A DNA stretch of 64,000 bases from Streptomyces sp. ADI95-17 (GCF_003846175.1 NZ_ML123044.1:1647427-1711426), one strand, 5' to 3'; positions 32,655-41,007 are shown, counted from the first letter of the stretch. Translations and numbers: made by a program. The notes: generated from the sequence alone by a model not told the origin.

Positions 32655-33925
32655 GGAAGGACCTCCGGGGCAGGGAATGGTTCAAGGGTGTCGGGGTGAG
32701 CGGGTCCATGGGAGCCGCCCTCGTCGCCGTTGACGACGGGCGGTCCGTCCGAGCTGCGGTCCCGTTCCCGTACGGACGCTTCGGGCAGCCGCAGGGTGAA
32801 GGTGGAGCCCTGGCCCTCCGAGCTCCAGACCGTGACCTCCCCGCCGTGCGAGGCGGCCACGTGTTTCACGATGGCGAGGCCGAGGCCGGTGCCACCGGTG
32901 GCCCGTGAGCGGGCCGGGTCGACGCGGTAGAAGCGTTCGAAGACCCGCTCGCGGTCCTTCTCCGAGATACCGATGCCCTGGTCGGTCACGGCTATCTCGA
33001 TCTGGTCCCCGCCCGGCACGGACAGTCGCCTGGCGGCGATGCCCACTCGGGTGCGGGCGGGACTGTAGTTGACGGCGTTCTCGACGAGATTGCCGAGCGC
33101 CGCGGCGAGCTGGCCGCGGTTGCCCCAGATACGGAGCTCCGCGGTGCCGCCCGCCGCCATGGTGATCTGCTTCGAGCCGGCCTGCTGGCGGCAGCGGTCG
33201 ATGGCCTCGGCCACCAGCTCGTCCACCCGGACCGGCTCGGCGTCCTCCAGCGGGTCGTCGTTCTGCACCCGCGAGAGGTCGATGATCTCCTGTACGAGGT
33301 TGGTCAGCCGGGTCGCCTCGATCTGCATCCGGCCCGCGAAGCGTTCCACCGCCTCCGGGTCGTCCGAGGCGTCCATCACCGCCTCGGAGAGCAGCGAGAG
33401 CGCACCGACCGGGGTCTTGAGCTCATGGCTGACGTTGGCGACGAAGTCGCGCCGTACCGCCTCTATCCGGCGGGCCTCGGTGAGGTCCTCGACCAGCAGG
33501 AGCACCAGCCGGGAGCCGAGCGGGGCGACCCGGGCGGAGACCGCGAGGGCCTCTCCGCGGCCCGTACCGCGCCGCGGAAGGTCCAGTTCCACCTGTCGTA
33601 TCTCACCGTCGCGGCGGGTGTCCCTGGCCATGTTCAGCATCGCCTCGACGGCGAGCCGGCCGCCCCTGACCAGTCCCAGCGCATAGGCGGCGGAGCTGGC
33701 CTTGACGACGCTGTCGCTCTCGTCGAGCACCACCGCCGAGGAGCTGAGCACGGACAGGACCGTGTCCACCCCGGGCGGCAGGGGTGCGTTGCTGTCGGGC
33801 CGCATGGAGGTTCGCGTCGGCTTCTTCTGGTCGCGCTCGCTCCAGCGGAACGCAAGCATGGCGATCACGCCGGTACACGCACCGCCGATCGCCGCAGCTG
33901 CGGCGACTGCCGCGTTCACGTCCAT
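32651..33925 (-). CDS. phoR: Phosphate sensor kinase PhoR
   Basis: 424 residues. One N-terminal membrane helix (AAVAAAAAIGGACTGVIAML) precedes a PAS-like linker, HisKA with FVANVSHELKTPVGALSLLS and a HATPase (GNLVENAVNY, VTDQGIGISEKDRE, GLGLAIVKHV). It phosphorylates PhoP when phosphate is scarce and probably works with PhoU and Pst. The start (MDVNAAVAAAAAIGG) leaves 198 bp to phoU, which holds the PHO box. Confidence 0.92.
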   Translation of the reverse strand: MDVNAAVAAAAAIGGACTGVIAMLAFRWSERDQKKPTRTSMRPDSNAPLPPGVDTVLSVLSSSAVVLDESDSVVKASSAAYALGLVRGGRLAVEAMLNMARDTRRDGEIRQVELDLPRRGTGRGEALAVSARVAPLGSRLVLLLVEDLTEARRIEAVRRDFVANVSHELKTPVGALSLLSEAVMDASDDPEAVERFAGRMQIEATRLTNLVQEIIDLSRVQNDDPLEDAEPVRVDELVAEAIDRCRQQAGSKQITMAAGGTAELRIWGNRGQLAAALGNLVENAVNYSPARTRVGIAARRLSVPGGDQIEIAVTDQGIGISEKDRERVFERFYRVDPARSRATGGTGLGLAIVKHVAASHGGEVTVWSSEGQGSTFTLRLPEASVRERDRSSDGPPVVNGDEGGSHGPAHPDTLEPFPAPEVLP

Positions 33926-33998
33926 ACGTCAAGGTTATGCGGGTACCGGACGACTCTCCCAGCCATCCGGGTGCGTATCCGAACACTCGTCGCCCAGA

Positions 33999-34031
33999 GT
34001 TCACCGAGGAGCAAGGGTTGGTTCACTTGGG
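33999..34031 (+). promoter_or_regulatory. PHO box of three 11-nt direct repeats
   Basis: Units GTTCACCGAGG (33999-34009), a degenerate 11-mer (34010-34020) and GTTCACTTGGG (34021-34031) lie in strict 11-nt phase. This is the classic PhoP-binding form in Streptomyces, placed 93 bp before phoU and 74 bp before phoR, so it can control both. Confidence 0.85.
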
Positions 34032-34123
34032 CGGCCGGAACCCGACGCGTACGCCACTCAGGGTGGCAGCGTGGGGTTCGAACCTGGCCCCGGCCTTACA
34101 CAGAGGACTGGAGAGGGACTTCC

Positions 34124-34801
34124 ATGCGTGACGCGTACCACGAGGAACTCGACTCGATCGGAGAAGGGCTGGTCGAGATGGCCCGGCTCGTCGGGTCGGC
34201 GATCGGCCGGGCGACGACGTCCATGCTCGATGCCGATCTCAAGCTCGCGGAGAGCGTGATCGCCGCGGACCAGAAGGTCGACGACCTTCAGCACGACCTG
34301 GAGGCGCGGGCCATCGCCCTGCTCGCGCGTCAGCAGCCCGTGGCGACGGACCTGCGCATCGTGGTCACCTCCCTGCGGATGAGCGCCGACCTGGAGCGCT
34401 CGGGCGACCTCGCCCAGCACGTCGCCAAGCTGGCCCGGCTGCGGTTCCCGCAGTCGGCGGTCCCGCACGACCTGCACGCCACCATCCTGGAGATGGGGCA
34501 GCTGGCGCAGCGCCTGATGGCCAAGGCCGCCGAGGTGATCATCACCAAGGACGTCGATCTGGCGCTCCAGCTGGAGCAGGACGACGACGAGATGGACCTG
34601 CTGCACCGCACGCTGTTCCAGCACCTGATGGACGACCGCTGGAAGCACGGCATCGAGACGGCCGTCGACGTGACGCTGCTCGGCCGCTACTACGAGCGCT
34701 TCGCGGACCACGCGGTGTCGGTCGCCAAGCGGGTCGTGTACCTGGTGACGGGCGAGCACGCCGACGAGATCCAGCAGCAGGCGTCGGTGGAGGGCGCGTA
34801 A
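34124..34801 (+). CDS. phoU: Phosphate signalling protein PhoU
   Basis: 225 residues from ATG 34124. Two three-helix PhoU repeats (ARLVGSAIGRATTSMLDADL..., LAKAAEVIITKDVDLALQLE...) carry the acidic D/E-x-x-x-D metal clusters. It links Pst transport state to PhoR and is predicted cytoplasmic. It is divergent from phoRP over the PHO box. The 3' end is followed by tandem repeats rather than a clear terminator. Confidence 0.93.
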   Translation: MRDAYHEELDSIGEGLVEMARLVGSAIGRATTSMLDADLKLAESVIAADQKVDDLQHDLEARAIALLARQQPVATDLRIVVTSLRMSADLERSGDLAQHVAKLARLRFPQSAVPHDLHATILEMGQLAQRLMAKAAEVIITKDVDLALQLEQDDDEMDLLHRTLFQHLMDDRWKHGIETAVDVTLLGRYYERFADHAVSVAKRVVYLVTGEHADEIQQQASVEGA

Positions 34802-34909
34802 GCGGAGACGCGTGACCAGGGCTCGTGTCTCGTAAACGGAGGCGCGTGACCAGGGCTCGTATCTCGTATACGGAGGCGCGTGACCAGGGCGCGTAACGGA
34901 GGCGCGTAC
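34802..34909 (+). repeat. Tandem ~35-bp repeats after phoU
   Basis: CGGAGGCGCGTGACCAGGGC recurs, with one change in the first copy, from 34803, 34837 and 34871; a short fourth start follows at 34897. The period is 34-35 bp with small sequence drift. They lie between the phoU stop and the Cys-rich micropeptide gene. No coding frame spans them. Confidence 0.8.
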
Positions 34910-35079
34910 GGGCGTGCGTGGGCGCATCGGGTCGCACAAGTGTTTCTGCGCATGTGCGCCGTTGATGCGCCCGCCGGGTTGGGCATGCAATGGGGTGGGG
35001 CGGCACGCCTTGTCCGTACCCCCCGGTCGTACGCGCGCTCTCGTGGCGTGCGGCCTGTCGTACGCCTTGAGGAGGAACC

Positions 35080-35229
35080 ATGGCCGATTCCCCCACGACC
35101 GACCCACAGCAGGAGGCACCCGCCGAGGTGGTGCACCTGACCCTGCTCGGCGCCTGCGGCTGCGGCTCGGGCTGCGGCTGCGGCTGCCAGTCCGGGGCCC
35201 CGTGCCAGTGCGGTGGCTGCTCCGGCTGA
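35080..35229 (+). CDS. Cys/Gly-rich micropeptide (49 aa), possible metal binder
   Basis: ATG 35080 follows GAGGAGGAACC, a strong ribosome site. The product begins MADSPTTDPQQEAPAEVVHL, then TLLGACGCGSGCGCGCQSG and APCQCGGCSG. It has eight cysteines in 23 residues at the C-terminus, mostly in C-G-C pairs, and an acidic N-terminus. The pattern resembles metallothioneins and other Zn/Cu-binding peptides, though it matches none I can name. It lies downstream of phoU and ends 23 bp before a strong terminator. Function is inferred from composition only. Confidence 0.7.
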   Translation: MADSPTTDPQQEAPAEVVHLTLLGACGCGSGCGCGCQSGAPCQCGGCSG

Positions 35230-35252
35230 CCGGCTGCCACGGAATGCCGAAT

Positions 35253-35290
35253 GCGCCCCGCGCGGAGCCGGACGGCTCCGCGCGGGGCGC
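35253..35290. terminator. 18-bp perfect-stem bidirectional terminator
   Basis: GCGCCCCGCGCGGAGCCG (35253-35270) pairs with 35273-35290 across GA. It separates the micropeptide gene from the convergent MFS gene. Confidence 0.92.
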
Positions 35291-35312
35291 CCCCGTGTGC
35301 GGGGCGCGGCGC

Positions 35313-36638
35313 TCAGCCCGTCCGCTCGACGGCGGGCCCGGTGCCGGCGGCCTCATCGGCCCCGGAAGCGACCGCGGCACCGCCCTCCGCCACCCGGCTG
35401 CCACCCTCGGGCGCCGCCACGTCCTCCCCCGGCAGGTTCCGCATCAGCAGCCAGTAGCCCAGCGCGGCCCCGGTCCCCAGGACGGCGCACGCGCTCCACA
35501 GCCACTGGGCCCCGAACCGGTCGATCACCAGGCCCGACATCAGCGGCGCGATCAGCGCGGCCGCGGACCACGACATCGTGTACATGCCCTGGTAGCGGCC
35601 CCGGCCCCGGGCGGGCGACAGCCGGACCACCAAGCTGCTCTGGATCGGCGCGTTGACGATCTCGGCGACCGTCCAGACGCAGATGGTCAGCGCGTAGACG
35701 GCGACCGACCCGGCGAACGCGGTCAGCCCGAACCCGTACCCCGCCAGCAGCGACGACACGATGAGCAGCCGGCGCGGATCGCGGTGCTGGATGAAGCGGG
35801 TGACGGGGATCTGGAGCACCACGATCAGCACCCCGTTGACGGCGACTGCGGTACCGAAGTCGGAGCTGGAGAACCCGTCCGCCCCCATGGCCACCGGGAG
35901 CCCCACGTACCCCTGCTGGAAGATCAGGGCGATGACGAAGGACAGGCCGACGACGCTCATGAACCGGCCGTCGCGCAGCACGGTGGAGAGCCGGACCTCG
36001 TCCGTGCCGTCGTCGACCACGCGTCCGGACACCACCGGCTTGTCGGGCCGCGACTCGGGCACCTTCATGAAGACCACGACGGCGCAGACCAGCGTCATCG
36101 CGGCCTCGCCGAGGAACCCGGCGAGATAGCTGTACTCGGCGACGAACCCGGCACCGGCCGAGGAGACGGCGAAGCCGAGGTTGATGGCCCAGTAGTTGAG
36201 CGAGAAGGCCCGCACCCGGTCCTCGGGCCGGACGATGTCGGCCATCATCGCCTGCACGGCGGGCCGCGACGCGTTGCTGGCCATGCCCACGAAGAAGGCG
36301 ACCGTGGCGATCGCCACCGGGTGGACCATGAACCCGAGCACCGCCACCGACACGGCCGTCGACGTCTGCGCGATGAGCATGGTGGGCCGGCGGCCGAGCC
36401 GGTCGGTCATCACCCCCGCCCCGAGCGAGGAGACGACCCCGCCGAGCCCGTGCAGCGCGACGACCAGACCGGCGTACGAGGCCGAGTAGCCCCGGTCCAG
36501 GGTCAGGTAGAGCGCCATGAAGGTGGCGACGAACGCTCCGAGGCGGTTGACCAGCGTGCTGGTCCACAGCCACCAGAACTGCCTGGGGAGCCCGGACACT
36601 GATTCGCGTGCGGCCCGTCTGAGCCCGGCGACAGACAT
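35313..36638 (-). CDS. MFS transporter (drug efflux type)
   Basis: 441 residues with 12 predicted spans. The motif GVMTDRLGRRPTMLIAQT lies between TM2 and TM3, and GMYTMSWSAAALIAPLMSGL lies in the second half. The cytoplasmic ends are charged. It is a proton-coupled exporter of unknown substrate. It stands alone; the convergent Cys-rich peptide gene and divergent gpmA flank it. Confidence 0.85.
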   Translation of the reverse strand: MSVAGLRRAARESVSGLPRQFWWLWTSTLVNRLGAFVATFMALYLTLDRGYSASYAGLVVALHGLGGVVSSLGAGVMTDRLGRRPTMLIAQTSTAVSVAVLGFMVHPVAIATVAFFVGMASNASRPAVQAMMADIVRPEDRVRAFSLNYWAINLGFAVSSAGAGFVAEYSYLAGFLGEAAMTLVCAVVVFMKVPESRPDKPVVSGRVVDDGTDEVRLSTVLRDGRFMSVVGLSFVIALIFQQGYVGLPVAMGADGFSSSDFGTAVAVNGVLIVVLQIPVTRFIQHRDPRRLLIVSSLLAGYGFGLTAFAGSVAVYALTICVWTVAEIVNAPIQSSLVVRLSPARGRGRYQGMYTMSWSAAALIAPLMSGLVIDRFGAQWLWSACAVLGTGAALGYWLLMRNLPGEDVAAPEGGSRVAEGGAAVASGADEAAGTGPAVERTG

Positions 36639-36866
36639 ACGGAATCCCCCCAGGGAAGTACGGAACGGACAGCGCCGGTAAGTGGCCCGGCTGCTGTCCG
36701 AACGTTACGAATCCCGGATTCCGGTACGCCACTCAATTGACGCCTGCCGTCAATCGTCGCCGCTCCAGGCCGCCGGAGGGCCCGCTCTGTCGCCTCCGGG
36801 CCCGCCCGCTGTCCGCCCTGTGACCGGCCGCGCGGCGCCCGTACGGGTTCGATTACGCTCGGGCCC

Positions 36867-37625
36867 ATGGCCGACGCACCGTACAAGCTGATCCTCCTCC
36901 GCCACGGCGAGAGCGAATGGAACGCGAAGAACCTGTTCACCGGCTGGGTGGACGTCAATCTCACGGAGAAGGGCGAGAAGGAGGCAGTCCGCGGCGGTGA
37001 GCTGCTCAAGGACGCCGGTCTGCTCCCCGATGTCCTGCACACCTCCCTCCAGAAGCGCGCCATCCGCACCGCGCAGCTCGCGCTGGAGTCCGCGGACCGC
37101 CACTGGATCCCGGTCCACCGCTCCTGGCGGCTGAACGAGCGCCACTACGGCGCCCTGCAGGGCAAGGACAAGGCGCAGACGCTCGCCGAGTTCGGCGAGG
37201 AGCAGTTCATGCTCTGGCGCCGCTCCTACGACACCCCGCCGCCCGCCCTTGAGGACGGCACCGAGTTCTCGCAGAGCGACGACCCGCGCTACGCGTCGAT
37301 CCCGCCGGAGCTGCGCCCGCGCACCGAGTGCCTCAAGGACGTCGTCGACCGCATGCTGCCGTACTGGTACGACGACATCGTGCCGGACCTGCTCGACGGC
37401 CGGACCGTCCTGGTCGCCGCCCACGGCAACAGCCTCCGGGCCCTGGTCAAGCACCTCGACGGCATCTCCGACGCCGACATCGCGGGCCTGAACATCCCGA
37501 CCGGCATCCCGCTCGTCTACGAACTGGACGCCGACTTCCGCCCGCTGAAGCCGGGCGGCACGTACCTCGACCCGGACGCGGCGAAGGCCGCCATCGAGGC
37601 CGTGAAGAACCAGGGCAAGAAGTAA
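36867..37625 (+). CDS. gpmA: 2,3-bisphosphoglycerate-dependent phosphoglycerate mutase
   Basis: 252 residues. The catalytic [20 protein letters not shown] (phospho-His in RHG), the basic substrate loop [12 protein letters not shown], the acidic general-acid segment [20 protein letters not shown] and the second His [14 protein letters not shown] are all present. It interconverts 3- and 2-phosphoglycerate in glycolysis. Its own promoter lies in the 228-bp gap to the MFS gene. It ends at a hairpin beside the mobile element. Confidence 0.95.
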   Translation: MADAPYKLILLRHGESEWNAKNLFTGWVDVNLTEKGEKEAVRGGELLKDAGLLPDVLHTSLQKRAIRTAQLALESADRHWIPVHRSWRLNERHYGALQGKDKAQTLAEFGEEQFMLWRRSYDTPPPALEDGTEFSQSDDPRYASIPPELRPRTECLKDVVDRMLPYWYDDIVPDLLDGRTVLVAAHGNSLRALVKHLDGISDADIAGLNIPTGIPLVYELDADFRPLKPGGTYLDPDAAKAAIEAVKNQGKK

Positions 37626-37639
37626 CGGGAAAAGCGATC

Positions 37640-37678
37640 ATGCCTCCCACCTGCATTTTCCGTGCCGGTGGGAGGCAT
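37640..37678 (+). terminator. gpmA terminator
   Basis: ATGCCTCCCACC (37640-37651) pairs perfectly with GGTGGGAGGCAT (37667-37678), followed by TTTTC. It marks the last core base pairs before the integrase gene. Confidence 0.9.
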
Positions 37679-37706
37679 TTTCACGCCCCGGGTCCACTGT
37701 GGGCCC

Positions 37707-38945
37707 TCAGTGCGGCGGATCCTGCGACGGCCGAAGCGCTTGGCCAAGTGCCTTCCGGGCACGGTCCCGGCTGCTGGGCATGAGGTGCGCGTACACCTTC
37801 AGCGTCAACCCGGTGTCGGAGTGCCCGAGGTATTCACTAACGGCCTTGATGCTCTCGCCCGCGTCCAGGAGCACGGACGCGTAGAAGTGCCGGAGGGCGT
37901 GCATGCCGTGCTCCCGTGCGGCAGCGTGCTCCCGACTCTTGGCTTTCGGGATAACGCCCACGGACGCCAGGGCGGGCTTCCAGTGGTCCTCATTCAGCGA
38001 CGTACGCCAGACGTGGCCACCGTTGGGCCCACTGAAGATCAGGCGCTTGGTCACGGGCTGGCCGTTCGACCGCATCCACGGCAACGTGATCTCTGCGGGC
38101 GGGAACCGCTCGATGTGCCCCTTGAGCGCTTCCGCCACCGGATCGGGCAGAGGTACGTCGCGAAGCTTGCCGCCCTTCGGAGGCGCGAACACGGGCTTGC
38201 TCAGGCTGAGTTTGAGCTGCTGCACCACATGCAGGGTGCCGCTGTCGAAGTCCACCTCATCGACACACAACCCGAGGATCTCGCCTTGCCGTAGCCCGCA
38301 GCCGGCGCCCACGTCGACCATGGGCCGGAAGCGTTCGGTCATGGCGGCCCGCACGGCGAAGACGCGTTCCGGCTGCCAGGGAACGACGCGGCGCGTGCCC
38401 ATCTCGGGGAGCGTCACCGTGCACGAGTTGCACGGGTTCCGGCGAAGGTATCCGTCCTCCACGGCTGCGGAGAGCACGGCGCGGACGTTGGAGAAGATCA
38501 CGCGGGCATACGCGCCGGACATGCCGGACGCTTCGAGCTGGGTCACGAACTCGCGGATGTGGCTGGGCTGGAAGGACCCGAGGGGGCGCGACCCGATACG
38601 CGGGAGGGCGTGCCGCGTGAGTTGGGACTGCATGGATGCGCGGGTGTTCGGATCCCCGCTCTGGCTCGCGAGCCATCCTTCCGCGAACTCCTGGAACGAC
38701 GTACGAGAGGCGTTCGGGTCGATGTAGTCGCCGCGGGCCACGTCCGCCGTAACTTTGCTCAGCCACTGCTCAGCTAGCCGCTTCTGTCCGTCGGGGAACG
38801 ACTTGCCCTTGCGCTTGCCGTCGGGCGCGAAGTAGCGGGCCCGGTAGCGCAGGCCGGTCCCATGGCGCTCGGTCTTGACGCGGACTGACTTGCCGTCCGC
38901 GTTGCTCTCGGTCCTGAACCAGCGGTCTTGGATGCTGCCTGCCAT
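37707..38945 (-). CDS. int: Tyrosine site-specific integrase
   Basis: 412 residues from ATG 38943-38945. Arm-binding AP2-like N-terminus (RYRARYFAPDGKRKGKSFPD), SAM-like core-binding domain (TSFQEFAEGWLASQSG) and catalytic domain with Arg in GAGCGLRQGEILGL, His/Arg in MHALRHFYASVLLDAG and the nucleophilic Tyr in LKVYAHLM. All four catalytic residues are present, so it looks active. It lies only 28 bp from the gpmA terminator, so one att end should be here, but no tRNA is seen at that side. Confidence 0.9.
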   Translation of the reverse strand: MAGSIQDRWFRTESNADGKSVRVKTERHGTGLRYRARYFAPDGKRKGKSFPDGQKRLAEQWLSKVTADVARGDYIDPNASRTSFQEFAEGWLASQSGDPNTRASMQSQLTRHALPRIGSRPLGSFQPSHIREFVTQLEASGMSGAYARVIFSNVRAVLSAAVEDGYLRRNPCNSCTVTLPEMGTRRVVPWQPERVFAVRAAMTERFRPMVDVGAGCGLRQGEILGLCVDEVDFDSGTLHVVQQLKLSLSKPVFAPPKGGKLRDVPLPDPVAEALKGHIERFPPAEITLPWMRSNGQPVTKRLIFSGPNGGHVWRTSLNEDHWKPALASVGVIPKAKSREHAAAREHGMHALRHFYASVLLDAGESIKAVSEYLGHSDTGLTLKVYAHLMPSSRDRARKALGQALRPSQDPPH

Positions 38946-39097
38946 GTGGGCTGCGGCCTCTCGGTTGGTGGTGCCTGCCCTTGTCAGGGAGAGAGGCAGA
39001 GGGGGTGTCGTGGAAGTGGCTGTAGAGGGGGTTTCGGGGTGGCTGAGAAAGGTACCTCCCTGCCTCCCTGGATGGGGGTTTGCGCTGGTCACCGGCA

Positions 39098-39133
39098 GGG
39101 AGGCGGTCAGGGCGTTCTCCCTGACCGCCTCCC
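39098..39133. repeat. 15+15 bp perfect inverted repeat (GGGAGGC family)
   Basis: GGGAGGCGGTCAGGG (39098-39112) and CCCTGACCGCCTCCC (39119-39133) flank a 6-base loop CGTTCT. The loop and arms are echoed by the hairpin at 39305-39342, so the two are diverged copies. Confidence 0.9.
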
Positions 39134-39304
39134 TCGGTCGGAGGGGCTGCCTCCCTGGCCTGCTGTCGTGTTCTTCACGGTCCGATGGGGAGGCAGGGCA
39201 GGGGGTGTGTTGGGCGGCTTTCCGCCGGGGTTCCGGGGGCTTTTGGTGGCGCCTCCCCGCCTCCCCGAATTGCTGTTTCCGCTGGTCGGTGTGGGGGAGG
39301 CAGC

Positions 39305-39342
39305 GCGGGGAGGCGGTTGGGGTGTTCTCCCCGCCTCCCCGC
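39305..39342. repeat. 12+12 bp inverted repeat, second copy
   Basis: GCGGGGAGGCGG (39305-39316) and CCGCCTCCCCGC (39331-39342) are perfect arms; the loop again has GTTCTCC. It is homologous to the 39098-39133 structure about 200 bp away. Confidence 0.85.
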
Positions 39343-39541
39343 ATGGCGAGGGTGTCCCTCCCCGTGCGTCCGGCCCCTCTGGACGGGGGCTTGACGCAGA
39401 GGCGCGGTACCCGCCTTTACCGCCCTTACCGCGCAGGTCAGAGGCCATTACCTACCCCTCTGCCGGGGTAAAGGGCCCCCTCTACCGGCCAGCGCCGGGT
39501 AGAGCCGTCGGCGACGGCCAGTTCGCGCGGTGGATCGGGGC

Positions 39542-39571
39542 CCGGGGTAGAGGGGGAGGCCTTTACCCCGG
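39542..39571. repeat. Palindrome of the GGGTAAAGG family next to xis
   Basis: CCGGGGTAGAGG (39542-39553) and CCTTTACCCCGG (39560-39571) match at 11 of 12 positions, six bases from the xis stop. Related words occur from 39410 to 39500. Possible arm-type or Xis sites. Confidence 0.7.
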
Positions 39572-39577
39572 GGTGGA

Positions 39578-39814
39578 TCAGCCGGCGTCGCATGCGGTCT
39601 GCTGGTCGACCCAGGCGCGGACGGCCGCAGGGTCGAAGCGCAGGTGCTTGCCGACCCGGAACCCCGGCGGCCCGATGTGCTTGCGGCGCCACTGGTAGAC
39701 GGTCTCGACGCTCGGAAGGCTGAACATGATGACCAGGTCTTCGGGGGTGAGGTAGCGGTCCGGGAGTCCGGCACGGAGGGTCGCGCGGGGGTCGGTCGTC
39801 TTGGGCGGGATCAT
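39578..39814 (-). CDS. xis: Excisionase-like HTH protein
   Basis: 78 residues from ATG 39812-39814. MerR-like HTH_17 fold: RYLTPEDLVIMFSLPSVETV then YQWRRKHIGPPGFRVGKHLR and FDPAAVRAWVDQQ. The same fold is used by AlpA and Xis proteins that direct integrase toward excision in actinobacterial elements. It lies beside the integrase, separated by the palindrome-rich region, which could be its binding target. Excisionase activity is inferred from family and location. Confidence 0.8.
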   Translation of the reverse strand: MIPPKTTDPRATLRAGLPDRYLTPEDLVIMFSLPSVETVYQWRRKHIGPPGFRVGKHLRFDPAAVRAWVDQQTACDAG

Positions 39815-39990
39815 GCCGCCGGTCCTCCCGGCGGCATGCGGGTGCGGGGTGGCCGCGCAGGTGGCCGTGTGGCCACGGCGTATGAGCAGGTCACACCCCG
39901 GCCGTTCAGGCGATCGGGTGGCCGCGCGGGTGACTGCCAGGGGTGTACGAATGGGCGTGACGCGGGGTGTGACGCGGGTCGTCACGCTGG

Positions 39991-40167
39991 TCAAAGCTGG
40001 AAGCCCAAGCGGTGGGCCCGGATCGTCGCCTGGGCGTGGACCGGGCACAGCATGGCGGGCTGGTCGTTGCCCTCTTCGTAGACGGCGCGGATGCGGCGGG
40101 TACCCCTGCACGGGCAGTCGCCGTCGACTGCGGCGGTAGCGTTGCGGAGCCTCGTCTCCTCGCTCAT
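39991..40167 (-). CDS. Small protein with CPC...CPVH motif
   Basis: 58 residues from ATG 40165-40167. It has DGDCPCRGTRRIRAVYEE followed by MLCPVHAQATIRAHRLGF, a spaced C-x-C and C-x-x-H that could bind one Zn as a small ribbon. Similar tiny proteins occur in actinobacterial integrative elements and phages. It opposes the small ORF at 40275; the ~107-bp gap would hold divergent promoters. A longer in-frame N-terminus is possible. Function unknown. Confidence 0.45.
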   Translation of the reverse strand: MSEETRLRNATAAVDGDCPCRGTRRIRAVYEEGNDQPAMLCPVHAQATIRAHRLGFQL

Positions 40168-40274
40168 GCCGTCACGGAAGACACTGTTCGACGCCTGCTG
40201 ATCGGCCACAGCCAGCCGCCCCGTCTTCGGGAACCGCTGCTCGTGGCGCTGCAGGATCTGAACTCTGGACGCGG

Positions 40275-40460
40275 GTGAGCAAACGAAACGCTCAGCACGA
40301 AGCGGATCCGAACTCGATCTTCTTCTCGGAGAGCGACCTGGCCCGCTACCGGACACGGTTCGTCCCGCCTCAGGATGATGAGCCTCACATCACCTATGGC
40401 GGTGACCCTAATTCGGTGCTGAAGGCTCTCGAAGAGGCCGGACTGAAAACTGAGTGCTAG
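40275..40460 (+). CDS. Small acidic protein in the mobile element (61 aa)
   Basis: GTG start at 40275, encoding MSKRNAQHEADPNSIFFSES then DLARYRTRFVPPQDDEPHIT. It ends just before a long hairpin. A frame from 40012 ends by GTGA overlap with this start, but it runs antisense to the CPC gene and has weak coding character, so it is left out. The composition is protein-like, but no family is recognised. Confidence 0.45.
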   Translation: MSKRNAQHEADPNSIFFSESDLARYRTRFVPPQDDEPHITYGGDPNSVLKALEEAGLKTEC

Positions 40461-40499
40461 ACGCTAGGCCCCTGATCAGAGGGCCATTTGGCTGCTAGT

Positions 40500-40545
40500 G
40501 CCCCTGCTAGACCTAGCACCCGCCCCTGCTAGGTCTAGCAGGGGC
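40500..40545 (+). terminator. 19-bp perfect hairpin after the small ORF
   Basis: GCCCCTGCTAGACCTAGCA (40500-40518) pairs with 40527-40545 over an 8-nt loop. It lies 40 bp after the 40460 stop, so it is probably a terminator, though no T run follows. CTAG words inside make it unusual for Streptomyces, where CTAG is rare. Confidence 0.75.
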
Positions 40546-40635
40546 GTTCAGCGGGTGTCCCGCCGGAAGGGTAAGACGCGTGTACTCCGAAGCGGGCCTA
40601 CTTGGAGGTTCGCACCTGTCCAAGGACTGGATTTC

Positions 40636-40854
40636 TGCGTCACCGCGTCATCTGCGTCGCGCATGGCCGCTGAGCTGCGGTTTTGTGGTGACGCAGGGGT
40701 GTGGGGGTGCGTCATCGGTGACGCAGGCGTGTGTCACCGATGACGCACGTGGTGACGCAGGTGACGCAGGATGACGCAGCCGAATCCGCTCTGCGTCACG
40801 CCTATCGCAGCAGCTCAGGGGCCGTTTCGGGTCTGCTGGTGACGCTGTGACGCA
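40636..40854. repeat. Iteron array: ten TGACGCA words
   Basis: TGACGCA or its complement TGCGTCA occurs at 40636, 40689, 40708, 40719, 40741, 40753, 40762, 40772, 40792 and 40848; near copies also occur. Copies are in both orientations with 9-10 bp spacing in the densest part (40753-40778). Iterons of this kind bind replication initiators or element regulators. No Rep gene is seen in the element. Confidence 0.8.
40708..40747. repeat. 15+15 bp perfect inverted repeat inside the iteron array
   Basis: TGCGTCATCGGTGAC (40708-40722) and GTCACCGATGACGCA (40733-40747) flank a 10-nt loop. The arms contain three TGACGCA words. It can extrude as a cruciform, as at many plasmid and phage origins. Confidence 0.9.
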
Positions 40855-40965
40855 GACTTTCATTACTTAAGAAAAAAGAGAGGGTGTCTGTTGTAGTTCG
40901 GTGCGCCTCACAGCGTGAGGAAGGAGCCGCTGCGCGGCGCGACTACCGCCCGGCGTCCGCCGAAC

Positions 40966-41007
40966 AGCAAGAGGAGCACGCCCGCCCGACGGGGTGCTCC
41001 TCTTGCT
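40966..41007. terminator. 14-bp stem terminator near att-like repeat A
   Basis: AGCAAGAGGAGCAC (40966-40979) pairs perfectly with GTGCTCCTCTTGCT (40994-41007). The same AAGAGG...CCTCTT type of hairpin follows the tRNA-Arg fragment at 43953-43984, so the two lie in similar contexts. Confidence 0.8.

Larger units (their letters stand above)
38990..39577. other. int-xis intergenic region rich in inverted repeats
   Basis: No gene is supported in these ~590 bases. They contain many GGGAGGC/GCCTCCC words and three long palindromes, listed separately, then a cluster of GGGTAAAGG/CCTTTACCC words. This is unlike coding DNA and fits recombinase, replication or control sites of the element. Confidence 0.7.

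Noticed and set aside
40012-40278. Plus-strand frame ending with GTGA overlap at the 61-aa ORF
   Set aside because: It lies antisense to the CPC small gene and has no ribosome site or fold; the overlap may be chance.
40636-40854. CRISPR-like array
   Set aside because: Repeats are 7 bp, in both orientations, with irregular spacing and no cas gene.
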